IMG/VR virus record: IMGVR_UViG_3300026484_000394
Coordinates: 1 to 64,000 of that record
DNA from: a virus
Length of the DNA stretch: 64,000 nt
Reading direction: 5' to 3' (one strand)
The position numbers were made by a program, and so were the translations under genes. Below the pieces are notes generated by a model. The model did no database searches, was not told where the DNA came from, and was given only the letters and a program-made list of their open reading frames with translations. Of this stretch, positions 32,245 through 40,513 are shown one piece after another; position 1 is the first letter of the stretch; every line of letters starts with the position of its first letter.

Positions 32245-33495
32245 TTGAAACTAGCTAAGCTAAGAGAACAATACTCACCTTCTATGCTTTCAAAGATTGA
32301 AGCTGGTGTGAGAAACAATGTCCTAGAATTGTTTTCCGAGGATGAATACGAAGCCAATAAATGGACTATTGAGAACATATTTGTTCAGCCTGTTCTATAT
32401 TCAACCTTACTTCAGTACCAGACGATATATGAGCAAAAGACTTCTGTGTCCGTAAAAGACATTTTGTCTGACGATGAAGCAACAGATGGAAAAAAGCAAG
32501 CATACTTGAGTGCATTCGCAGATGCTCTAAATATATCTTCGGAGGGAATGGAAGCTAGTGCTCTTACTACTGCCATTCAGAATAAATTATCAATCGCTGA
32601 GATTGACTTATTGCGAGAGATACAAAAGTGCACCAGTTCGTATTCTATTGTTAAAAACATTATTGGTGGAACTTCCAAACACAGTCACAGAAGTTCACCT
32701 GAGTATATATATTTTCTTGTTAATAAGTTCGCTGCTGTAGTTATTTCAGAAGGTTTAGTTCAAGAAGTTCCTTTGGTGGAACTGGAATCGCAGTCAATCA
32801 CAGTTAATGACATGCTGAGATATAAGAACGCTCGCAATACCGGAAACCTATATGGCTATGTAGATGTATATATAGATTCGAAAATAACTTCTGAGCAGTT
32901 TGGGTTCTCTCTTGAAGAGGGCGAGACAAAGACAATATCTCTTCCTCTTAAGAAGTGGAAAACAATCAAAGTATCCTCAACCCAAAAAGAATCAGTAAGG
33001 TGTGTTTCTTTTGGTGGAACAATGGTTGGATTTGGGGAAAGAGAATTAGAGTTTCATATTACTGGTCCAGCCACAGGAACAATTAATGCGGATAGCTATG
33101 CTTCAGATTTAGATAAAGAAGCTGAGATTCGAGAACAGCTTCCAAAACTTGACATAGAGTTTTCTGGACTCATTCCCGTAGAGTTAACAATTGAACTGCT
33201 TAATGGCAATGCCGTAGATAAGATAGCAGAGTCTGTTAAGTCTAGCTTTTTTGGGGGCAATTGGAATAGTAGAATAGCCTCCCTGCACTCTCTATCCCTT
33301 CAGAATGGAAATGGCATACAAAAGATAACAGCAAGGGTGTTCGTGAACCCTATGCTTTCAAAAGAAATTGTTTTCTATGGAAATGCATTCTCTTTAAGTA
33401 GATATGGAATGCTCGACTGGATTGGGTATGGAAATACACTATTTAAAGTGAAAAGCTTAATTGACATAGAGAGTGGACATGCTACATCCTTATAA
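32245..33495 (+). CDS. Hypothetical virion-type protein, 416 aa
   Basis: TTG start 3 nt after the previous stop. The N-terminal 190 residues are helical; the C-terminal part is beta-rich (EGETKTISLPLKKWKTIKV and REQLPKLDIEFSGLIPVEL). It overlaps the next gene by about 20 bp. Not recognised. Position before the tape-measure-like gene is compatible with a baseplate or tube-associated protein. Confidence 0.5.
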   Translation: MKLAKLREQYSPSMLSKIEAGVRNNVLELFSEDEYEANKWTIENIFVQPVLYSTLLQYQTIYEQKTSVSVKDILSDDEATDGKKQAYLSAFADALNISSEGMEASALTTAIQNKLSIAEIDLLREIQKCTSSYSIVKNIIGGTSKHSHRSSPEYIYFLVNKFAAVVISEGLVQEVPLVELESQSITVNDMLRYKNARNTGNLYGYVDVYIDSKITSEQFGFSLEEGETKTISLPLKKWKTIKVSSTQKESVRCVSFGGTMVGFGERELEFHITGPATGTINADSYASDLDKEAEIREQLPKLDIEFSGLIPVELTIELLNGNAVDKIAESVKSSFFGGNWNSRIASLHSLSLQNGNGIQKITARVFVNPMLSKEIVFYGNAFSLSRYGMLDWIGYGNTLFKVKSLIDIESGHATSL

Positions 33496-34189
33496 TATTT
33501 TATATCCTACTCAGCATCAGACAGTAGAAAGTGACCCTTACTTTAAGGCCTTTAAAAAATATCTTGGAGCAACAGAAGAAATTATTGTAGCTAACCGTGC
33601 AAATGTTAAACAAGGCCGTATCATTATTCCTTGCCATATTGTTGACATAGATGACGATAACTTTATGTTTGCAGATAGAGATGATATCAATATTTCCTCT
33701 ATTGTTTCCCAAGTTAGTTTTAATGGAGAGTGGGTTTTGTCCGACCTAGAGGATTCTATTAGTAAAGAACATGATTTCTATCAAATGGTAAATGATATTG
33801 TTTTTGTTGTTTGCAAGGCAGAACCTATTATTTATCATTCTACTGTCACTGGGGACTTGAGTGCGGATGGTGTTTTTTTTCTGCAGTCAACCTCAGAAAA
33901 AATCGCAACCATCTCCAACTTAGTCCTTCAATCGTCAATTTCATTTGAAGAGAAGATAGTAGAGATTCAAGACAACATTGTCACGACAGATAAAAGAATT
34001 ATTAAATTAAACCACATAGATATGTTTCACTATTCAGTGGATGATGTAGTAGTGAAAGGTGTTTTCTTTGACCCTGTTGCAACTGTAAGCAACTCTGATG
34101 GCTATATAGAAATATCTCTGCCTAGTGACAAAATGTATCTAAAAGAGCATCTAAATTTCCAGACAAATATTTATTTCAAAGAGGTGTAA
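33473..34189 (+). CDS. Hypothetical protein, 238 aa
   Basis: GTG at 33473 or ATG at 33479 could begin this gene; both lie inside the preceding gene and neither has a strong RBS. It is beta-rich with an Asp-rich turn (IVDIDDDNFMFADRDD) and a SEKIATIS segment that fits the K-x-A motif. No known family. It directly precedes the 1224-residue gene (2 nt gap). Confidence 0.5.
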   Translation: MDMLHPYNILYPTQHQTVESDPYFKAFKKYLGATEEIIVANRANVKQGRIIIPCHIVDIDDDNFMFADRDDINISSIVSQVSFNGEWVLSDLEDSISKEHDFYQMVNDIVFVVCKAEPIIYHSTVTGDLSADGVFFLQSTSEKIATISNLVLQSSISFEEKIVEIQDNIVTTDKRIIKLNHIDMFHYSVDDVVVKGVFFDPVATVSNSDGYIEISLPSDKMYLKEHLNFQTNIYFKEV

Positions 34190-34191
34190 TA

Positions 34192-37100
34192 ATGCAAGAC
34201 CCAATGGCTACACAAACTCAATCTAGCATGTATCTTAATCCTTGGCAATCAATGCTGTCTCACCCATCCATGATGGGTACTGGACCGCAAGGCTTTGTAG
34301 ACCCATCTTCATTGAGCTATTATCAGAATAGTTACGGCAGCAATATGTCAAATATTGCGAGTAGTCAATATGGACAAATTCATTCAAACGCATTTTCTAA
34401 TGCAGCATTACTAAATACTGGAATGGTAGCTCCAGGTGCAGGAATGAACATGTCAATGCTTAGACAGCATCAAGCAAATGCGTCAATGAATATGGGACAT
34501 AGTATGACAACTACTGGTATTGGGCTAATGGGTGGTTTTGCTGGGGCTACGATAGGTTCACGGTTTGGTGCCATTGGTGGTGTTATTGGTGGTATTGTTG
34601 GCGAAGCAGCAGGTTCCATGGTAGGGGTTTTAGCTGAAGATGGTTTAAATACTCTTTCAGGAGTTCATCGCTCCATGGGACTATTGGCTAATCCAGACAG
34701 TCCCTACGGTGGTGGCTATGGGCATTCTACCTCTGATGCGAAAGATGTATATTCATCTATTCAAGATATGTCTATGGATGATATTACTTTTAGTCAGCAA
34801 GAAATTGGTCGAATACTTAACGAAGGCATTAAAACAGGCCAGATTTCTGGAGGCTCTACAGATCAAATAAAAACTAAACTGAAAGAACTGAAAGAGACTG
34901 CAAAAGGACTAGCTTCAATGTTTGGGACCAATGATATCTCCGAAATAATGGATCATATGAGAAAGCTAGGTGGAAGTGGACTTATGGCGGCGGATACAAA
35001 GCAGGTTGCAGCAGATGTTGCAGTGGCAGCAAGAGCACTCGGAGTAGATGCTCAGCAGTATGGGGTGGCTTATGAAGCAAGAAGTAAAGCTAAATCTGAT
35101 ATGGGGGGTCATTCTGAGCAAATGAACTTATTGTTAGATGCTAGGGTAGATGGCTTTATGTCATTGGGAGACAAGACCTCTCTTTTGTTTGGGGGGAGTA
35201 AAGATAAAAGAGCAAAAGTAAGCCAAGAACTATACCAAATAGAGGCAAACTTATTCGGCAGCTCTACCACAAGTTCAGTTTTATTGTCAGAGCAGAACAC
35301 AATGTCAAAAGAACAAATAGTTATGTCCTCTAAAGCTTTTGCAAGAGAGTCATTCTTAAATAGTGACAGAGAGAATTTGACAAAAGAAGCTTCTTCATCA
35401 GGTCAGCCTCTTTCATCTGTTGTAACTTCTAAATTTGAAGCCCTATCGGAGAAAGAGAAGAGAAAGTTTTACGATATTGGGAACAAGAAGGTGTTGAGTA
35501 AATGGGAAGATAAGAAAGGTATGTACGAGGATGTCGTAAGCATTTCCCCCGATGTTTTCAGTATAAGGGAAACTGATGCATACAGTTCTTTTGATGCACA
35601 AGCTTTGAAAAATGCCACTCAAGATGATTCTAAATTTGTATTCAGTAATACTGATTTGGCAAACAAGAGTATTCACTCTGTTTTCAAAGCTATTCAGTTT
35701 GGCTTTGGGAAAGAAGAGTCGATCGGTACCGGGAATATCTCTACTGATGTATACAAATTAGCAAATGCAATGACGGAAGACATGAATGGTGGGGTTGCGA
35801 AAAAGGCACAGGACATTCACGACCAGATGAAAGCAGATCGTGAGCAAAAGAGTATCTTAATGAATACAAATAGAGCTGGATTCATAGAGAAGATATACCG
35901 AAAATACTCAAACAAGGCTACAGATTTTGTTGTAGATATTTCTACAAAAGCCATGTATGATGCTGAATTTTCTGGCACTGCAGAGAGTGACGGGATGTCT
36001 AAAAAAGAAATATTTTCCAAGTATTCAAAAGAGATCTCAGAAGGTAAATCAGGATTAGATAAGAGGTTTTCTTTAGATTCTATGCTTACTCAAGGAGGCA
36101 GAAGTTTTAGTGCACTTGCTTGGATGAAAGACAAAAGTGCTACAAAAGCAGACACTATTGTAAACTCTTCATTAGCTGCCGTAGGAGACTACCAAGTAGT
36201 AATACAGGAAAGTAAGAGTCAAGCACTAGCCCAATTGATGGCAGGAGAGTATAGCAAAGATAAACGTAATCATGGGTCAGAGACGAAAATGCAGAATCTC
36301 TTGTCTGTCGCGTCAGGTAAAATAAGTGTTGACGAGTGGGCAAAAAATAGGGATATCCGATCTAGCCAAATTCAAGAAGATGCGAAAAGCTTTAAAAGCA
36401 CTATGTCAAGGTCAACAACAAATAGACATCGTCAGCTAAAGAACGCTTTGACAGAATTTGATGATACTCATTCATCGGGATATTTTAATGTGGCTGTGAT
36501 GGCAAAAGATGAACTGTTTTATTCAGGAAGAAGGGTTGCAAAAAACAAGGTAGCAAGAGTAAATAAAAAACCAAAATATACAGAAAAAGTGAGTAGTTAT
36601 TTGCAATCCATTAATCAAGGCTCTGATGATGATATTAAAACTCGATTGGAGTTTGCTAAGAAACTGGAGAGTGGAGAGTTAAAAAAAAGCATTGATGAAA
36701 AAGGCTTCAGTCAAGTAGTAGATGATTTTATGTCCTCAGATGCAAACAAGAAACTTAGTGGAAAGAGACATATTGCAGACAAAATCAAGAATTCTAATGG
36801 AGATATTAAGTCTCTATATTCGGATATGTTTAAGGATACTGCAAAAAGAGAAAAATTTAAAGCTGGTGGAGCGGACATAAAGTCTATGTTGGATTCTATT
36901 GGGGTGAATGTTTCTGGAAATTTGTCCAAAGATGACTATTTGGATACAAAAGATATGCTGAGAGATGGAAAATTTTCCAAACAAATAACACAGCTATTGG
37001 GAGAAGGGGTGGATGCAAAAAAAATACAGACGAATTTAGCTAATGCTATTGACGGAAATGAAAAAGCACTTGCTCTAGCAAACTCCCCTTTCGCTGGACA

Positions 37101-37866
37101 GGTGACTCAATTGTATGCAGCAGATAAGAACAATAGTCCTCTTCAAAAAGAGGCTAATCACAGCCTGAAATTCAGAAAAGGACTTGTGGGCTTCGGAGAA
37201 TTATCACAAGAGAGAAAAGAGGCTGTGTTAACTGCTGCCAAAGGGGCAGCAGCTGTCACTAAAGGTGATAACAGAATTGAACATGCTTTAAGTATTCGCA
37301 ATAAACTAGATAGCTATTCTGACCTTGATGAGGAAGAAAAAATAATAGCTACCAACCTCTCTTCATATGAAGATATTGGAGATGTGGATCTAAAAAACCT
37401 GTCTTCTTTTGCTGCAAGCACAGATATGAGCGGTCGTTTTATGAAAGAAATGAGGACAATCACAGGGCAAAGCTTAAGAACAGAGGACGACCAGGGGCAT
37501 ATGAGAGATGCTTTTGCTTTATTTAAAGAGGAAGAAGATGGGTCTTTTGATCTGCGAACAACTTCTGAAATGAAAGAAGTGCTTGGCGGTGACGGGAAAA
37601 TGTCAAGCCATTTCAAAGACTTATGGGAAGAGAAATTTAATGAGTCTTACAATGAAAAGAATGCATCTGAAAAAAAGATAAATTCATTTCAATCTTTCAT
37701 AGCTGAGAATGCTGGGATGGGAGGAAAGCTAGATGCTTTTGAAAGCTCTTTAAATGGAGGAGCTAGTATGAAGGCTACTGAAACGCTTTTAACAAGTATT
37801 GATTCGACACTTGCTCAAATCGCTAAAAATACAGAGAATAAAACATCAATTAAAAGTACGGAATAA
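34192..37866 (+). CDS. Tape-measure-like protein, 1224 aa
   Basis: The N-terminal about 110 residues are rich in Met, Ser, Gln and Asn. A Gly-rich hydrophobic segment follows (about 115-150, GGFAGATIGSRFGAIGG and VIGGIVGEAAGSMVG). About 1000 residues of mostly charged alpha-helix make up the rest. Length, helical content and one Gly-rich hydrophobic region fit tape-measure proteins, which set tail length and enter the cell on ejection. Other large internal virion proteins look similar. Unusually, the tail-chaperone frameshift pair lies downstream, separated by the chaperonin genes. RBS is GAGGTGTAATA. No lytic-enzyme domain was seen. Confidence 0.5.
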   Translation: MQDPMATQTQSSMYLNPWQSMLSHPSMMGTGPQGFVDPSSLSYYQNSYGSNMSNIASSQYGQIHSNAFSNAALLNTGMVAPGAGMNMSMLRQHQANASMNMGHSMTTTGIGLMGGFAGATIGSRFGAIGGVIGGIVGEAAGSMVGVLAEDGLNTLSGVHRSMGLLANPDSPYGGGYGHSTSDAKDVYSSIQDMSMDDITFSQQEIGRILNEGIKTGQISGGSTDQIKTKLKELKETAKGLASMFGTNDISEIMDHMRKLGGSGLMAADTKQVAADVAVAARALGVDAQQYGVAYEARSKAKSDMGGHSEQMNLLLDARVDGFMSLGDKTSLLFGGSKDKRAKVSQELYQIEANLFGSSTTSSVLLSEQNTMSKEQIVMSSKAFARESFLNSDRENLTKEASSSGQPLSSVVTSKFEALSEKEKRKFYDIGNKKVLSKWEDKKGMYEDVVSISPDVFSIRETDAYSSFDAQALKNATQDDSKFVFSNTDLANKSIHSVFKAIQFGFGKEESIGTGNISTDVYKLANAMTEDMNGGVAKKAQDIHDQMKADREQKSILMNTNRAGFIEKIYRKYSNKATDFVVDISTKAMYDAEFSGTAESDGMSKKEIFSKYSKEISEGKSGLDKRFSLDSMLTQGGRSFSALAWMKDKSATKADTIVNSSLAAVGDYQVVIQESKSQALAQLMAGEYSKDKRNHGSETKMQNLLSVASGKISVDEWAKNRDIRSSQIQEDAKSFKSTMSRSTTNRHRQLKNALTEFDDTHSSGYFNVAVMAKDELFYSGRRVAKNKVARVNKKPKYTEKVSSYLQSINQGSDDDIKTRLEFAKKLESGELKKSIDEKGFSQVVDDFMSSDANKKLSGKRHIADKIKNSNGDIKSLYSDMFKDTAKREKFKAGGADIKSMLDSIGVNVSGNLSKDDYLDTKDMLRDGKFSKQITQLLGEGVDAKKIQTNLANAIDGNEKALALANSPFAGQVTQLYAADKNNSPLQKEANHSLKFRKGLVGFGELSQERKEAVLTAAKGAAAVTKGDNRIEHALSIRNKLDSYSDLDEEEKIIATNLSSYEDIGDVDLKNLSSFAASTDMSGRFMKEMRTITGQSLRTEDDQGHMRDAFALFKEEEDGSFDLRTTSEMKEVLGGDGKMSSHFKDLWEEKFNESYNEKNASEKKINSFQSFIAENAGMGGKLDAFESSLNGGASMKATETLLTSIDSTLAQIAKNTENKTSIKSTE

Positions 37867-37951
37867 TTATAAGTATTTTTATGTTATTATTCAGACATAT
37901 TCTGCAGGGTTCTATTTATATCTAGACCTTGCTACAAAACAAGGAGTTTAT

Positions 37952-38218
37952 ATGTTAGAAGCATACAAAGAAGTGATTATTACAAGAAGACTTGGGAACA
38001 GTAAAGAAAGTGAAATGGGGGCAGTAAGAACATCCTCTGAGAAAGCAGAATCCCTTAAAGTGGAAGTGCTAAGTTCAAATGTGCATATGGTAAATGCTGG
38101 AGACAAACTTTTGATTGCAAAATACTCCGGAACTGCAGTTACTTATAAGGGCGAGGATGTTGTGTTTATACGAGAAGAGGATATCTTAGCGTCAATTATA
38201 GGAAGAGATGATGCATAG
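37952..38218 (+). CDS. groES: Phage GroES-like co-chaperonin, 88 aa
   Basis: 88 residues colinear with bacterial GroES (about 97). The first strand VIITRRLG matches VIVKR. A short mobile-loop region with GAV corresponds to GGIVL. VEVLSSN matches GEVLAVG, VNAGDKLLIAKYSG matches VKVGDIVIFNDGYG, and the end VVFIREEDILASI matches VLIMSESDILAIV. The start is ATG 37952 with AAGGAG at 37941-37946. It overlaps the GroEL-like gene by 11 bp. It would form the heptameric lid of the chaperonin. The loop sequence is changed, so it may fit the phage ring, the host ring, or both. Confidence 0.85.
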   Translation: MLEAYKEVIITRRLGNSKESEMGAVRTSSEKAESLKVEVLSSNVHMVNAGDKLLIAKYSGTAVTYKGEDVVFIREEDILASIIGRDDA

Positions 38219-39614
38219 AGACCTGATAACTTCTGTATTTCAAACGGCCGCGAGAACAGTTGGCTCAACATATGGTCCAAATGGTAGTTTCGCAATTTTA
38301 ACGGATGGGAAAAACTCTGTAGTAACCAAGGATGGCGTGAGTGTTCTTCGTCATATGAAATATTCAAGCAACGTGGAGCAAGGTATATTTGAAATTATCA
38401 AGGAAGCCTCTCTTCGGACTCTTACTGAGGTAGGTGACGGGACAACAACAACTATTCTCTTGGCTGAAAATATTTACTCGCTATTACATCCTGTGGACTT
38501 TCACAAAAAAGAAGATATCCTAGCTAAAGCAATTGCTCAGCTTTCTGATGTGAAGAAAAAGGCTTCCCAAGAGGACTTATTCACAGTGGCAATGACTGCA
38601 ACTGCAGGCGACGAAATTTTAGCAAGAATAGTTGTGGATGCTGTAATAACATCTGCTGAAAAAGGATATTCTAGTGTCACTGCCGAAGCTAATTCTGAGA
38701 GTAATACTTCTATTCTTGAAGAAGAAAGACTTGGGTTTAAGGGTACTTTAGTGGACAATGCTTTTTATGATAAGTCAGGCGACTTTTTAGAATGGGCAGA
38801 TGCAGTTACCATTGTATCTTTGTCTGAAATAGCAGGAGAAGAGAATGTTATTTCGCTTGTAGAAAAATGCCTAAGAGAGGGGATTGAGAAAATTATGATC
38901 CTGGCACCAAGCTTCGCACTCACTGCACTCTCTGCAATGGCAGTGAATAATCATCTGGTTCGATTTGCTCCTATTGTAATCTCAGCAGGAGACGCCGCTA
39001 AAACAAAGCTTGCCCTAGAGACATTGGCTATCTCTTTAGAAGCTACAGCGATAGGTATAGAAACTGGAGTGGAGTTAAGAGACGCTACACAAACACATTT
39101 TGCTCAGATAAAATCTCTTTCTTTTCGCAATTCACATATATCTTGTGAAGTGAAATCAACTGATGGTGGAGAGGTTAGGAGAGAGTCTGCTCGAATACTT
39201 GCTTTAGATTGTCTAGCAAAGGCTTCTGATGACGAAGAGCGAGATATGTATAGAGTAATACTTGGGATCTTAAATAGAGGAAGTATCACTATTCAAGTAG
39301 GAGCAGCTAGTTTAGGTGCTGCTATTGAAAGAAAAGATAGAACAGACGATTGTGTTAATGCAGTAGAGCTAGCCTTATCTGGAGGTGTTGTAGCTGGGGC
39401 AGGAAGAGCTTACGAGGCAGCTCTAGCTAATCTTGGTTACGACACTCCCTTTGGAGAAGCATCAAGTGCATTAATTCTTCCAATAACGAAGAGCACTCGC
39501 CCTTTAGATCCATATGCTGTTGCTGAAACTGCTCTTACTCAAGCAATAGAGCTTGCCTTTCTAATGAAACGGTCAGCAGTAGTTGTATTAAATAATAAAA
39601 ATAAGGAATCTTAA
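38208..39614 (+). CDS. groEL: Phage GroEL-like chaperonin, 468 aa
   Basis: Group I chaperonin pattern: YGPNGSFAIL near residue 20, KDGVSVLRHM near 42, and GDGTTTT with the ATPase Asp at D77 (GroEL D87). The C-terminal equatorial block VGAASLGAAIERKDRTDD, with D381 at the place of the catalytic D398, is followed by LSGGVVAGAGRAYEA. The protein is about 80 residues shorter than GroEL, mainly in the apical domain, and lacks the GGM-rich tail. Expected to fold phage proteins with ATP in a ring with the GroES-like partner just upstream. Phage GroELs (for example in EL and OBP) are known; coupling to its own GroES in one operon is less usual. Confidence 0.9.
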   Translation: MMHRDLITSVFQTAARTVGSTYGPNGSFAILTDGKNSVVTKDGVSVLRHMKYSSNVEQGIFEIIKEASLRTLTEVGDGTTTTILLAENIYSLLHPVDFHKKEDILAKAIAQLSDVKKKASQEDLFTVAMTATAGDEILARIVVDAVITSAEKGYSSVTAEANSESNTSILEEERLGFKGTLVDNAFYDKSGDFLEWADAVTIVSLSEIAGEENVISLVEKCLREGIEKIMILAPSFALTALSAMAVNNHLVRFAPIVISAGDAAKTKLALETLAISLEATAIGIETGVELRDATQTHFAQIKSLSFRNSHISCEVKSTDGGEVRRESARILALDCLAKASDDEERDMYRVILGILNRGSITIQVGAASLGAAIERKDRTDDCVNAVELALSGGVVAGAGRAYEAALANLGYDTPFGEASSALILPITKSTRPLDPYAVAETALTQAIELAFLMKRSAVVVLNNKNKES

Positions 39615-40292
39615 ATGACGGCCAATGCAAATATTCAAACAGAAAATCTTGAAGAGGACAGCATCTCTAGTGATGCTATTGATTTTGAAGATAGTTCATT
39701 TATAGCAGAAAATGACCACTCTCAAGAAAATCAAGATACGCAAGATACACAAGATGACACTCAGCCTGCAGAAACTAAGGAGGAGAAGAGTGAGACTCCT
39801 CCTGAATCTGAAGCTACTAGAATGGAGAAGCTCATGAAAGAAATAGCCAGCCAGCCGATTGAAGTGGCTATGGCTAATCTTGAAGTAAGTGAGCGAGAGC
39901 TTCAGGCTGCGGCAGAAGGAGTGTTTTCAAAAAAAGGTTATGCTCAGAGGGCCTTTACTCTTCCTTTTGGGGGAAGTATTGTTTTGAGAACAAAGTCTGT
40001 AAACGATTTCATTGATTATACGAACTATGTTCGAAGATTACTGCTAGAACCCATTTCAAAGAATGAGTACGACACATATACTCAATTAAGAAATTTAGCC
40101 TATGCTATTGTTGAACTAGATGGTGAAGATTTAACAGAAATGGATATTGAGGAGAAATTCCAATATTTAAGAACATTGAGTGATGCAAAAGTAGCAGCTA
40201 TAATCACAACTACGGTTAAATTTTGGAGAGTCTCTCACTTGCTTCTTCATCCGGAGTTAGTTCCTTTTTTGTCAAAACAGCCCAAAACATAG
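39615..40292 (+). CDS. Tail assembly chaperone, zero-frame product (gpG-like), 225 aa
   Basis: Begins directly after the chaperonin stop. The N-terminal about 75 residues are acidic and disordered, rich in Asp, Glu, Gln and Thr. The rest is helical (DFIDYTNYVRRLL, then YTQLRNLAYAIVELDGEDL). Gene size, helical C-terminus and the overlap with a -1 frame containing a slippery site match tail assembly chaperones, which coat the tape measure during tail building. The zero-frame protein ends at TAG 40290-40292. About 1-10% frameshifting would give the longer 299-residue form in other systems; the rate here is unknown. Confidence 0.7.
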   Translation: MTANANIQTENLEEDSISSDAIDFEDSSFIAENDHSQENQDTQDTQDDTQPAETKEEKSETPPESEATRMEKLMKEIASQPIEVAMANLEVSERELQAAAEGVFSKKGYAQRAFTLPFGGSIVLRTKSVNDFIDYTNYVRRLLLEPISKNEYDTYTQLRNLAYAIVELDGEDLTEMDIEEKFQYLRTLSDAKVAAIITTTVKFWRVSHLLLHPELVPFLSKQPKT

Positions 40293-40303
40293 TTCTTTGG
40301 GCT
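40265..40303 (+). other. Programmed -1 ribosomal frameshift signal
   Basis: Slippery heptamer T TTT TTG at 40265-40271 in the zero frame, then a 7 nt spacer, then a perfect 8 bp hairpin: AGCCCAAA (40279-40286) with TTTGGGCT (40296-40303), 9 nt loop. The zero-frame stop TAG (40290-40292) lies inside the loop. Slipping back one base leads into GTC at 40271 and a frame open to 40513. Confidence 0.9.
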
Positions 40304-40513
40304 CTAAAAAGATTAGATCAAATGGATGGACCTCCACAAGACGGTTTAGAAAAAGCTCTCTTTGAAGCATTGATGATGCATGAGCGGTCCAGACAAAAGA
40401 AGATTGCTATCTCAAGCTCTCTAATAGGGGTGTTTGGTAGCTTGTCTACCGAGTCTGCTGACTACAGCAAGAATATCGGAGAATTAATAAGAGATATATT
40501 GAAGGAGAATTAG
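40271..40513 (+). CDS. Tail assembly chaperone, frameshift extension (gpT-like), 80 aa
   Basis: The -1 frame continuation joins after residue 219 of the 39615 product, giving a 299-residue fusion. It has no credible start of its own: the only upstream in-frame start, TTG at 40223, has no RBS. It is mostly helical and ends in ELIRDILKEN. In lambda-like and many myophage tails the equivalent GT fusion recruits tube proteins to the tape measure. The stop overlaps the GTG start of the next gene. Confidence 0.8.
   Translation, partial: VKTAQNIVLWALKRLDQMDGPPQDGLEKALFEALMMHERSRQKKIAISSSLIGVFGSLSTESADYSKNIGELIRDILKEN

Noticed and set aside
37799-37951. Extended N-terminus of the GroES-like protein
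   Set aside because: It lies inside the end of the previous gene, has no RBS, and the extra residues do not match GroES; ATG 37952 does.
40223-40270. Independent start (TTG 40223) for the second tail-chaperone frame
   Set aside because: No RBS precedes it, and the slippery heptamer plus hairpin explain expression by frameshift.
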